This document shows positions 33,104-40,068 of a stretch of DNA of 40,068 bases, piece by piece. The position numbers and the translations under genes are program-made. How positions within the stretch are numbered: the first letter of the stretch is position 1; each line of letters opens with the position of its first letter. Origin of the DNA: Burkholderia singularis (GTDB lineage: Bacteria > Pseudomonadota > Gammaproteobacteria > Burkholderiales > Burkholderiaceae). Location: positions 1 through 40,068 of the forward strand of contig NZ_FXAN01000075.1 of assembly GCF_900176645.1 (NCBI RefSeq). The letters run 5' to 3'. The notes beneath the pieces are model-generated. The model did not search any database and was not told the DNA's origin. It worked only from the letters and a program-made list of their open reading frames with translations.

Positions 33104-33474
33104 ACGCAACCGACCCGCTGCTCGACCCGGTGCAGGCGATGCTGGCGCAAACCGCGCTCAACACGTCGCTGTTCGCGCCGACCAGCCGCTACTATGGGCT
33201 CGAACTCGCGACGATCGAGCACAACGGCCTTTGCGTCGCATACGTGAAGCGCCGCTTCGCGCCGCGGCCGGAACAGCTTCAGGTGATCCAGCAGTACACC
33301 GTCAAGCAGGGCGACCGGCTCGACAACGTGAGCGCGCAGTGCCTCGGCGATCCGGCGCTCTTCTGGCGCATTGCCGACGCGAACCGCGCGATGCAGCCGT
33401 GGACGCTGACGCATACGCCCGGCCGCGTGCTGCGCATCGCCCTGCCGCCGGGCGTGACGGGAGCCGCGCTATGA
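33100..33474 (+). CDS. LysM-domain baseplate protein
   Basis: A 124-residue protein. The C-terminal half is a LysM domain: YTVKQGDRLDNVSAQCLGDP, LFWRIADANRAMQP, and the closing PGRVLRIALP. The first 60 residues contain SRYYGLELATIEHNG and YVKRRFAP, as in gp53/LysM proteins beside tail hubs. In contractile tails this module links tube initiator, hub and wedges rather than digesting cell wall. Overlaps both neighbours by ATGA. Confidence 0.87.
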   Translation: MNATDPLLDPVQAMLAQTALNTSLFAPTSRYYGLELATIEHNGLCVAYVKRRFAPRPEQLQVIQQYTVKQGDRLDNVSAQCLGDPALFWRIADANRAMQPWTLTHTPGRVLRIALPPGVTGAAL

Positions 33475-34598
33475 ACCGCGGCTTCTACCTGAGCCTGATG
33501 ATGGGCGGCTTTCGCGCGAGCCCGGTGCCGCAGGCCGTGATCGACGCGCTCGTATCGGTGCAGGTCAGCACGACGGTGGGCAACCAGGGCGGCTTTCAGC
33601 TCAAGTTCACGTGGAGCAAGGCCGGCCCGCTCGCGCAATTGCATGCGAACGGATTTTTCGATCCGCGCCAACGCGTGATCATCGCGGTGACGGTCAACGG
33701 CGCGACCGAGGTGCTGATGGACGGCGTCGTCACCAAGCAGGATCTGACGCCGAGCAACGCGGCAGGCAAGGCCACGCTGACCATCACCGGGCTCGACCTG
33801 AGCGCGCTGATGGATTTGATCGATCTGACCGGCATCCCGTATCCGGCCATGCCGATGTTCGTGATCGTCGAGCTGATTCTCGCGAAATACGCGGTGCTCG
33901 GCGTGGTGCCGCTCGCGCTGCCGCCGCTGCTCGCGCTGATCCAGAACCCGATCGAGCGCTTCATGAAGCAGGACGGCACCGATTACCGCTACGTGACCAA
34001 GCTCGCGAGCGACGTCGGCGCGGTGTTCTATCTCGACCCCGGCCCGACGCCGGGCGCGAGCCTCGCGTACTGGGGCCCGGATCTGACCAAGCTCGTCGGC
34101 GGCACGCAGAGCGCGTTGAGCATCGATTTCGACGGGACCACCACGATCGACTCGCTGAACTTCTCCTACGACGGCACGCTCGCGACCAATTACATGGTGA
34201 CGATCATCGAGCAGAACTCGCAGATCCCGATTCCGATCCCAATCCCGAGCATCGATCTGCTCAAGGCGTCGCAGGCCGCTCACGCGCCGACGCCGCTGAA
34301 GTTCACGCAGCTCAAGCCGGTCGCGAACCAGGACCCGATCGGCGCCGCGCTCGCCGCGCTCGGCAAGCTGTTCGAGAGCACGGACGTCGCGAGCGCGAGC
34401 GGCCAGCTCGACGTGCTGCGCTACGGCCGCGTGTTCAAGGCGCGCCAGCTCTGCGCGGTGCGCGGCGGCGGCCAGTATTACGACGGGCTCTATTACGTGA
34501 AGAGCGTCACGCACGAGATCAAACGCGGCGAGTACAAGCAGAATTTCACGCTCGCGCGCGGCGGCACCGGATCGTCAGTCAGCAGGGTGAGCGTATGA
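33471..34598 (+). CDS. gp27-like baseplate hub protein
   Basis: A 375-residue hub protein of the phage late control D/gp27 type. It forms the trimeric hub that adapts the hexameric tube to the trimeric spike. Visible features are a short FYLSLMMGGF start, the beta segment FDPRQRVIIAVTVNGATEVL, MDGVVTKQDLTPS, TDYRYVTKLASDVGAVFYLD and a C-terminal GQYYDGLYYVKSVTHEIKRG. In AFP/PVC the hub and spike are one VgrG-like polypeptide (Afp8). Here the spike is the next gene, again with ATGA overlap. Four Ile-Pro pairs encoded by a 6-base tandem repeat occur at 34224-34247. Confidence 0.85.
   Translation: MNRGFYLSLMMGGFRASPVPQAVIDALVSVQVSTTVGNQGGFQLKFTWSKAGPLAQLHANGFFDPRQRVIIAVTVNGATEVLMDGVVTKQDLTPSNAAGKATLTITGLDLSALMDLIDLTGIPYPAMPMFVIVELILAKYAVLGVVPLALPPLLALIQNPIERFMKQDGTDYRYVTKLASDVGAVFYLDPGPTPGASLAYWGPDLTKLVGGTQSALSIDFDGTTTIDSLNFSYDGTLATNYMVTIIEQNSQIPIPIPIPSIDLLKASQAAHAPTPLKFTQLKPVANQDPIGAALAALGKLFESTDVASASGQLDVLRYGRVFKARQLCAVRGGGQYYDGLYYVKSVTHEIKRGEYKQNFTLARGGTGSSVSRVSV
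34224..34247 (+). repeat. Four 6-bp tandem units in the hub gene
   Basis: Four consecutive hexamers (ATCCCG, ATTCCG, ATCCCA, ATCCCG) encode Ile-Pro four times, directly before SIDLL. Third-position differences suggest the repeated peptide is kept by selection rather than being a fresh slippage product. Confidence 0.55.
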
Positions 34599-35116
34599 GC
34601 GCAGGCAAGGCAAACCGGTATTACGGCATCTATCGCGGCACGGTCGTCAACAATGTCGATCCGATGCAGATGGGCCGCATCATGGCGATCGTGCCGGACG
34701 TCGGCGGGCTCACGCCGTCGACTTGGGCGATGCCGTGCGCGCCGATCGCGGGCAAGCAGATGGGCGCGTTCATGGTGCCGCAGATCGGCGCGGGCGTCTG
34801 GCTGCAATTCGAGGGCGGAGACCCCGACTACCCGGTGTGGGTGGGAGGCTGGTGGGGCAACGCGGCCGAGGTGCCCGCGCTCGCGCTCGCCGGCGTGCCG
34901 GGCGATCCGAACATCGTGCTGCAAAGCACGCTGCAAAACGCGGTGGTCGTGAGCGATCTGCCGGGGCCCACCGGCGGCATCATGCTGAAAAGCACCACGG
35001 GTGCGACCATCATCGTCAACGATACCGGCATCTACATCCAGAACGGCAAGGGCGCGAGCATCGTGCTCGTCGGGCCGTCGGTGACGATCAACGCCGGCGC
35101 ATTGATGGTGACGTGA
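34595..35116 (+). CDS. gp5/VgrG-like baseplate spike protein
   Basis: A 173-residue protein with the OB-fold of phage base V/VgrG proteins: YYGIYRGTVVNNVDPMQMGRI, then WAMPCAPIAGKQMGAFMVPQIGAGVWLQFEGGDPDYPVWVG in outline (the core motif is PQIGAGVWLQFEGGDPDYPV). The C-terminal third (GGIMLKSTTGATIIVNDTGI and IYIQNGKGASIVLVGPSVTI) is the repetitive beta-helix that makes the spike. No lysozyme domain. Overlaps the hub by ATGA and the PAAR-like gene by a TGATG-type junction. Confidence 0.9.
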   Translation: MSAGKANRYYGIYRGTVVNNVDPMQMGRIMAIVPDVGGLTPSTWAMPCAPIAGKQMGAFMVPQIGAGVWLQFEGGDPDYPVWVGGWWGNAAEVPALALAGVPGDPNIVLQSTLQNAVVVSDLPGPTGGIMLKSTTGATIIVNDTGIYIQNGKGASIVLVGPSVTINAGALMVT

Positions 35117-35439
35117 TGCCCGGCTTCGTGCTCCATGTCGGCGCGACCGTCACCTGCAGCCACGGCGGGCAGGCGCAGCCGACCATGCCGAATCCGCGCG
35201 TGACGGTGATGGGCATGCCGAGCGTGACGGTCGCCACGCCTTATGTGGTGGCGGGCTGCGCGTTCCCGCCGCCGCCGTCCGGCAATGGTCCGTGTGCGAG
35301 CGCGCAGTTCGTCACGAGCGCGGTACGGGTCACCTCGAACGGGCAGCCGCTGCTGCTGCTCGACAGCCAAGCGGTCTGCGCGCCGAGCGGCACGCCGCTC
35401 ATCGTCGCGGTGACGCAGACCCGCGTGACGGCCACATGA
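35116..35439 (+). CDS. PAAR-like spike-tip protein
   Basis: A 107-residue protein with the PAAR-like pattern of eCIS loci: VLHVGATVTCSHGGQAQPTM, VAGCAFPPPP, QFVTSAVRVTSNGQPLLLLD and the closing AVTQTRVTAT. It should sharpen the tip of the spike and may carry cargo. Four cysteines (14, 48, 60, 88) could bind metal or form disulfides. The ATG at 35116 shares its A with the stop codon of the spike gene. A 48-base gap follows, one of the few breaks in the chain of overlaps. Confidence 0.8.
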   Translation: MPGFVLHVGATVTCSHGGQAQPTMPNPRVTVMGMPSVTVATPYVVAGCAFPPPPSGNGPCASAQFVTSAVRVTSNGQPLLLLDSQAVCAPSGTPLIVAVTQTRVTAT

Positions 35440-35487
35440 AGGCCACATCAGGCGGCGCGAGCACGGCGCGGCCATCGGAGAAGCGCG

Positions 35488-35844
35488 ATGAACGTCGACT
35501 TTCCGTTTCGCATCGATGCGCGGGGCCGCACCGCGTCGGCTGACGACGCCGATCACATTCGCGGCATGATCGAGCAACTGCTGTTCACGTCGGCCGGTGA
35601 GCGCGTGAATCGTCCTGATTTCGGCAGCGGGCTGTTGCAGATGGTGTTCGCGCCGAATAGCGCCGAACTCGCGGCGGCGCTGCAATTCACCGCGCAGGCG
35701 GCCGTTCAGCGCTATCTCGGCGATCTGATCGACCTGCAGCAACTGACGGTGAGCGCCGATGAAGCGACGCTTGCCGTCGTCGTCCATTACGTGATCCGCG
35801 CGACGCAGCAGCCGGTCGCGCAGACCTTCGCGAGGAGCGCGTGA
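35488..35844 (+). CDS. gp25-like baseplate wedge protein
   Basis: A 118-residue gp25/GPW family protein (Afp9-like), a small wedge subunit that contacts sheath and baseplate. Diagnostic are ADHIRGMIEQLLFTSAGERV, the NRPDFGSGLLQMVFAP motif and the later RYLGDLIDLQQL strand. CGGAG precedes the ATG at good spacing, so translation restarts here after the gap. It overlaps the next gene. Confidence 0.92.
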   Translation: MNVDFPFRIDARGRTASADDADHIRGMIEQLLFTSAGERVNRPDFGSGLLQMVFAPNSAELAAALQFTAQAAVQRYLGDLIDLQQLTVSADEATLAVVVHYVIRATQQPVAQTFARSA

Positions 35845-38660
35845 TGAACGGCACGGCAGCGGGATGCGAACTCGAACGCCGCCGCGACGACGTGCGGCAC
35901 TCGGCGCTTTACGGCATCGATTACGTCGAAACGGGGGCGAGCCTGAGTTCGCTCGATGTGCATTTTCTCGGCAAGGCGCCGCCCAGCCTCGATGCGCAGC
36001 AACTGCGCATCGAAGGCGGCGCGCCGGTGACGATCACCGCGCTGCGGCTCGTGCACGAAAGCGATCCGGCGTTCGACGATTGGCTCGAAATCGACGTCGA
36101 TCGGCCGGGCGATGCGTGCACATACACGCTGTCGATCGTGGATGCGGCCAGCGGCGCGCCGCTGGCGGGCTTCGATCCGCGCTTTGCGAGCGCGACGTTC
36201 AGCTTCGCCGCGTCGTGCCCGTCCGATCTCGATTGCTGCGCGCCGCCCGCGTGCGCGGCAGCCGCGCGCACCGCGCCCGATATCGACTATCTCGCGAAGG
36301 ACTATGACAGCTTTCGCAGGCTGATCACCGACCGGCTCGCGCTGACGATGCCTGACTGGCAAGAGTCGCATGCGCCGGACCTTGGCGTGATGCTCGTCGA
36401 GCTGCTCGCGTATGCGGGCGACCAGCTCAGCTATTACCAGGATGCCGTCGCGACCGAGGCGTATCTGAACACCGCGCGGCTGCGCATTTCGTTGCGCCGT
36501 CATGCGCGGCTCGTCGATTACGCGATGCACGAAGGCTGCAATGCGCGCGCATGGGTGTGCCTCGCCGCATCGCGGGACGTATCGCTCGATCTGTCGGACA
36601 TTGCGTTCTGCACCGCGTTTGCCGGCTCGCCCGACGCGTCGGTCACGCCGGCGCTGCGCGCGTCGCAACTGGCCGGCGCGCCGCCCGGCAGCGTCGAATG
36701 GTTCGAGCCGCTTTGGCCCGATCGCTCGCAAACCGTCGAGTTGCGCGCCGCGCACAGCGAAATCGCGTTCTACACATGGGGCGACGGTGCGTGCTGCCTG
36801 CCGGCCGGCGCGACGCGCGCCACGCTCGCCGACCGGTGGCTGCCCGCCGACGGCGCGCCGCGCCGCGCGTTGAACTTGCGGCCGGGCGACGTGCTGATCT
36901 TCGAGGAAGTGCTCGGCCCGCGCACCGGCGAGGCGGCCGATGCCGACCCGGCGCACCGGCAGGCCGTCAGGCTCACGCGCGTCACGCCGTCGGTCGATCC
37001 GCTGTACGATGCCGACGCGGGCGGGCGTCCCGTCGTCGAGATCGAATGGTGCACGCAGGATGCGCTGCGCTTTGCGTTATGCCTGTCGGCCGTGATGCCC
37101 GCGCCCGACTGTGGGTGCCGCGACGCCATCAGCGTCGCACGCGGCAACGTGCTGCTCGTCGATCATGGGATGAGCGTCGGGGAAACGCTCGGCGGGGTGC
37201 CGCCCGGCGCCGATTGCACGACATGCGCGACCGATTGCGCGCCGCCGCGGCGCATACGCACGCCGGCGCGTTTTGCGCCGCAGCTTGGCGGCGCGCCGCT
37301 CACGTTCGCCGAGCCGCTGTCGCGCACGTGCTGCGCCGCCGATCTGATCGCGCAGGCGCCGCGCCGCGCATTGCCGCAAATCGTGCTGATCGAGACGCCG
37401 GTCGATGCGCAGCCTGGCGCCAACCCGCAATACGACGGCCGAGGCATGGCCGCGCCGGGCGTCGACGGCGCGGGCGGCGCAACGTCCGGTCCGGCCGGCG
37501 CGGGCGGCGCGGACAGCGCGCGTCGCGACGTTCATGCGAGCGGTCCGAGCGCCAATGCGGGCCAGGCAACCGATCTGTCCGATCCGGCGGATTCGACCCA
37601 TTCGTCCGGCACAACCGATACAACCGCCATCTCCATCCCCCCGCCGGCCCCGTCCATCGTCTGGACGCCCGCCGCCGATCTGATCGACAGCGGCCCGGAC
37701 GATCGCCGGTTTGTCGTCGAGACCGATGACGACGGCATCGCGCATGTGCGCTTCGGCAACGGCGTCGAGGGACGCGCGCCGGACGCCGGCGCGTCGTTCG
37801 CCGCGCACTACCGGCTCGGCAACGGTCCGGCCGGCAACGTCGGCGCCGAATCGATCCGCTATCTGGTGTTCACGTCGGACCGGTTCGATGCCAACGGGCT
37901 CGCGCCGCGCAATCCGCTGCCCGCGACGGGCGGCACCGCGCCCGAGACGGCCGCCGAGGTGCGGATGTTCGCCCCGCACGCGTTTCGCGCGACGCTCGAA
38001 CGCGCGATTACGGCCGACGATTACGCCGCGCTCGCCGTCGACAACGCCCGCCGCCGCGCCGAGCGCCCAGCCGCGCGATGCGCGGCGCCGTTCGAGCCGG
38101 TGCTCGGCGCACAGGCGAGCCTGTGCTGGAGCGGCAGCGGATACGAAGCGCGCGTGGCCGTCGATCCGCGCGATCGCGAGACGCTCGACGCCGCGCTCGC
38201 CGGCGAACTGCACGCGTATCTCGCGCGCTATCGGCGCATCGGCCACGACTTGCGTATTGCCGCGGCCGATTACGTGCCGCTCGATCTCGGCCTGGCGGTC
38301 TGCGTGACGCCGCAGTGCCAGCGCGCGCACGTGAAGGCGGCGCTCGCCGCCGTATTCGGCAGCGGCACGCTGCCCGGCGGACGCCCCGCGATGTTCGCGC
38401 CCGCCAACCGCGCGTTCGGGCAGCGCGTGTACGTGAGCCGCATCATCGCGGCCGCGCAGGCGCTCGACGGCGTGATCGACGTGCGCGTCACGCGCCTTTG
38501 CGCGTATGTGCCAGGCACGCCCGCGCCGGGCGCCGCGCCCGACCACGTGCCGGCGCACGGCGTGCTGGCGCTCGGCGCGGCGCAGATCGCGAGCCTCGAC
38601 GACGATCCTCGCGCGCCGGGGCATGGCCGATTGACGCTGCTGATCCGAGGTGGACTATGA
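35844..38660 (+). CDS. Baseplate J-like wedge protein 1 (Afp11-like)
   Basis: A 938-residue putative baseplate assembly protein, a main wedge subunit. The N-terminal part has IDYLAKDYDSFRRLITDRL and APDLGVMLVELLAYAGDQLS followed by YYQDAVATEAYLNTARLRIS, the most conserved block of the family. The late part has VRFGNGVEGRAPDAGASF, YRLGNGPAGNVGAE and FRATLERAITADDYAALAVD, the baseplate J-like core. A glycine, serine and threonine-rich insert (about residues 533-612) and several cysteine clusters (near 125-140 and in the 410-500 region) stand out. GGAG (35834-35837) points to the ATG at 35844 rather than the GTG at 35841. Confidence 0.9.
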   Translation: MNGTAAGCELERRRDDVRHSALYGIDYVETGASLSSLDVHFLGKAPPSLDAQQLRIEGGAPVTITALRLVHESDPAFDDWLEIDVDRPGDACTYTLSIVDAASGAPLAGFDPRFASATFSFAASCPSDLDCCAPPACAAAARTAPDIDYLAKDYDSFRRLITDRLALTMPDWQESHAPDLGVMLVELLAYAGDQLSYYQDAVATEAYLNTARLRISLRRHARLVDYAMHEGCNARAWVCLAASRDVSLDLSDIAFCTAFAGSPDASVTPALRASQLAGAPPGSVEWFEPLWPDRSQTVELRAAHSEIAFYTWGDGACCLPAGATRATLADRWLPADGAPRRALNLRPGDVLIFEEVLGPRTGEAADADPAHRQAVRLTRVTPSVDPLYDADAGGRPVVEIEWCTQDALRFALCLSAVMPAPDCGCRDAISVARGNVLLVDHGMSVGETLGGVPPGADCTTCATDCAPPRRIRTPARFAPQLGGAPLTFAEPLSRTCCAADLIAQAPRRALPQIVLIETPVDAQPGANPQYDGRGMAAPGVDGAGGATSGPAGAGGADSARRDVHASGPSANAGQATDLSDPADSTHSSGTTDTTAISIPPPAPSIVWTPAADLIDSGPDDRRFVVETDDDGIAHVRFGNGVEGRAPDAGASFAAHYRLGNGPAGNVGAESIRYLVFTSDRFDANGLAPRNPLPATGGTAPETAAEVRMFAPHAFRATLERAITADDYAALAVDNARRRAERPAARCAAPFEPVLGAQASLCWSGSGYEARVAVDPRDRETLDAALAGELHAYLARYRRIGHDLRIAAADYVPLDLGLAVCVTPQCQRAHVKAALAAVFGSGTLPGGRPAMFAPANRAFGQRVYVSRIIAAAQALDGVIDVRVTRLCAYVPGTPAPGAAPDHVPAHGVLALGAAQIASLDDDPRAPGHGRLTLLIRGGL

Positions 38661-40068
38661 CGACGACGCGAATGGCGGCCGAACCCGCCAGTTCATGCGG
38701 CTGCGCCAACACGGCAGGCGTGGCGGGCGGGCAGCTCCACCCGCCGGGCCGTTCGGCGCTGTGCTGCCGCGCAGGTAGCTATGCGACGTTCTACGACACC
38801 ATGCTCGCAAGGCTGCCGCAACTGACGATCGACGTGCCGTCGCCCAATGGCAGCGGCACCGACACGTTGCGCCCGCTCGCGCGGCTCACGACACGCGAGC
38901 CGTCGGACCCAAGCATCGCGTTCATCGACGCGTGGGCGATCGTCGCCGACGTGCTGACGTTCTATCAGGCGCGCTACGCGAACGAAGGCTATTTGCCGAG
39001 CGCGCTCGAACGCCGCTCGGTGCTCGAGCTGGCGCGGCTGGTCGGCTACCGGCCGCGGCCCGGCGTCGCGGCGAGCGTGCGGCTCGCGTTTACCGTCGCC
39101 GCCGGCTTTTGTGGCGTGCTGCCAGCCGGCACGCGCGCGCAAAGCGTGCCGGCCGCCGGGCAGTTGCCGCAGTTCTACGAGACCTCGGCCGATCTCGACG
39201 CGCGCGACGTCTGGAACACGCTGGCGCCGCGCACGACCCGCCCGCAGGTGATCTCGCCCGCGAAAGCGCTCGCCGATTTCAAGAACGGGCCGCCGCTGCC
39301 GGAGACGAGCGGCATTCTCGTGACCGGCGCGGACGTGATCGACACCGTCTATCTCGACGGCGTGGCAACCCAGATCAACGCGGGCGACGCGCTTTTCTTC
39401 GTGTTCGCGCCCAACGTGCCGGCGAACCTGAACGCGCAGACGCCCGCGTTGCAGTATCTGCGGCTCGCCGCGTCGGTCGACGCGCAGCCGGCGTTCTCGC
39501 GCACCCAGGTCAGCCTCGGCCTGAACGTGCCGCCGCTGCGCACGGCGGTCCGCCAGTTGCTGCTGTATATCGACAAGGCACGCTTGCTGTTTCCCGCGAG
39601 CGCACTCGCCAGCGACGCAATCGGCATCGTCACGCCGGTCGCGCAGAATCTGCTCGCCGTGCAGGCGGCCGGCTCGGCGGGCGCCGTCGCGACCGCGCAT
39701 CAAATCGTCGCGCCGGCCATGTCGCGGCTCGCGATCAAGCGCGATATCGCCGTGGCGCGCGGCTTCACCCGGCTCGCGGCGTGGTTCGAGATGCTGATCC
39801 GCAGCCTGCAATGGATCAGCCTCGGCGCGCGCGCGTTCGCGCCGCTGCCGCCGCCGCGCGGTTCGACATCGACCGGCGTGCCGCCGCCGGTCGATCATCT
39901 CGCCGCGCTGCCGACGAGCGCGCCGGCGACCGCGCTGCAAACGCTCGGCGACATCGCCGGCGCGCTCGCGACGCCGGCCTCGGTGCAGCCGGCGAACGCA
40001 TTGCGGCTCGCGCGTTCCGTGCCGGCGAGCTTCGGCCCTCAGTCGGACGCGGCGCCGCGGCTGCTTGC
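38657..40068 (+). CDS. Baseplate wedge protein 2 (partial, continues past the window)
   Basis: An open frame of 470 codons without a stop at the window end. The N-terminus, after a Cys-rich start (SSCGCANTAG), reads YATFYDTMLARLPQLTIDVP, LTTREPSDPSIAFIDAWAIV and DVLTFYQARYANEGYLPSAL followed by ERRSVLELARLVGYRPRPGV. This is the family block of large eCIS baseplate assembly proteins (Afp12-like or a second J-type wedge). The ATG overlaps the previous stop as ATGA. The C-terminal part is not available, so the exact wedge type is open. Confidence 0.85.
   Translation, partial: MTTTRMAAEPASSCGCANTAGVAGGQLHPPGRSALCCRAGSYATFYDTMLARLPQLTIDVPSPNGSGTDTLRPLARLTTREPSDPSIAFIDAWAIVADVLTFYQARYANEGYLPSALERRSVLELARLVGYRPRPGVAASVRLAFTVAAGFCGVLPAGTRAQSVPAAGQLPQFYETSADLDARDVWNTLAPRTTRPQVISPAKALADFKNGPPLPETSGILVTGADVIDTVYLDGVATQINAGDALFFVFAPNVPANLNAQTPALQYLRLAASVDAQPAFSRTQVSLGLNVPPLRTAVRQLLLYIDKARLLFPASALASDAIGIVTPVAQNLLAVQAAGSAGAVATAHQIVAPAMSRLAIKRDIAVARGFTRLAAWFEMLIRSLQWISLGARAFAPLPPPRGSTSTGVPPPVDHLAALPTSAPATALQTLGDIAGALATPASVQPANALRLARSVPASFGPQSDAAPRLL

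Larger units (their letters stand above)
16319..40068 (+). other. Extracellular contractile injection system (eCIS) gene cluster, right end open
   Basis: Eighteen consecutive same-strand genes encode a contractile tail-like particle: sheath, tube, cap, AAA+ ATPase, tube initiator, LysM protein, hub, spike, PAAR-like tip, gp25 and two wedge proteins, with two DUF4157 proteins and several accessory proteins between them. No head, portal, terminase, integrase or lysis genes are seen. No TssJLM membrane complex or ClpV is present, which argues against a type VI system. The AAA+ ATPase plus DUF4255 cap plus DUF4157 cargo candidates are the eCIS hallmarks. Tail fibre, tail protein I-like and tape-measure genes may lie beyond the window. 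Confidence 0.9.

Noticed and set aside
16319..40068. Type VI secretion system or prophage tail region
   Set aside because: The T6SS membrane complex genes and ClpV are missing, and there are no head, packaging, integration or lysis genes. DUF4255, eCIS-type AAA+ and DUF4157 genes are present instead.
16319..40068. Immunity gene for a cargo toxin
   Set aside because: Every gene in the operon has a structural, assembly or cargo-like assignment; none looks like an immunity protein, which fits eCIS aimed at non-kin or eukaryotic cells.
1..40068. CRISPR array, tRNA, rRNA or insertion sequence
   Set aside because: No regularly spaced repeats, cloverleaf-like tRNA ends, transposase motifs or flanking target duplications were noticed on either strand.

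Overview
The window looks like a chromosomal segment of a high-GC beta-proteobacterium, most likely Burkholderia (inference). The reasons are the strong G/C bias at third codon positions, a canonical arcDABC operon, a DUF3562-type small protein and a YehZYXW-type osmolyte transporter. No tRNA, rRNA, CRISPR array, insertion sequence or integrase was recognised. The last gene runs off the right edge.

Left part (1-16,000), ordinary and accessory metabolism. A small double-glycine-leader peptide gene (89-346, minus) sits beside an AT-richer intergenic stretch holding three neighbouring inverted repeats. Next come a YfcG-type glutathione S-transferase (minus) and a LysR regulator (minus) divergent from a two-gene unit: a HbpS/GlcG-family protein and a short-chain dehydrogenase. 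The arginine deiminase operon follows on the minus strand (arcD-arcA-arcB-arcC, 9405 to 4582). It imports arginine, deiminates it and makes ATP from carbamoyl phosphate. A small possible RRM-like ORF lies upstream of arcD. Then comes a four-gene glycine-betaine-type ABC importer in the order of E. coli yehZYXW, with ATGA overlaps at every junction. A SAM methyltransferase and a DUF3562-like protein close this part.

Right part (16,319 to the end, plus strand), the notable system. This is one long, tightly coupled operon encoding a contractile phage-tail-like particle of the extracellular contractile injection system (eCIS) kind. In order: sheath, tube, T4 gp51-like hub assembly factor with two CxxC pairs, a disordered linker protein, DUF4255 (Pvc16/Afp16-like) cap, AAA+ ATPase (Afp15-like), a 91-aa conserved small protein, an 1857-aa DUF4157 protein, a TPR-like protein, a second DUF4157 protein, CIS_tube-type tube initiator, LysM protein, gp27-like hub, gp5-like spike, PAAR-like tip, gp25-like baseplate protein, and two large baseplate wedge proteins (the second truncated by the window edge). 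No capsid, portal, terminase, integrase, holin or lysis gene is present, so this is not a prophage.

How it works (established for eCIS, inferred here): the ATPase and gp51-like factor help assembly. Hub, spike, PAAR tip, gp25 and wedges form the baseplate, from which tube and sheath polymerise up to the cap. The two DUF4157 proteins are the best cargo candidates. The larger carries an N-terminal HELAH motif, hydrophobic helices, a compact basic central domain with a possible nuclease-like D...DxK pattern, long Ala/Pro/Lys linkers and a C-terminal coiled coil. Its exact architecture is the part of the window most likely to be undescribed.
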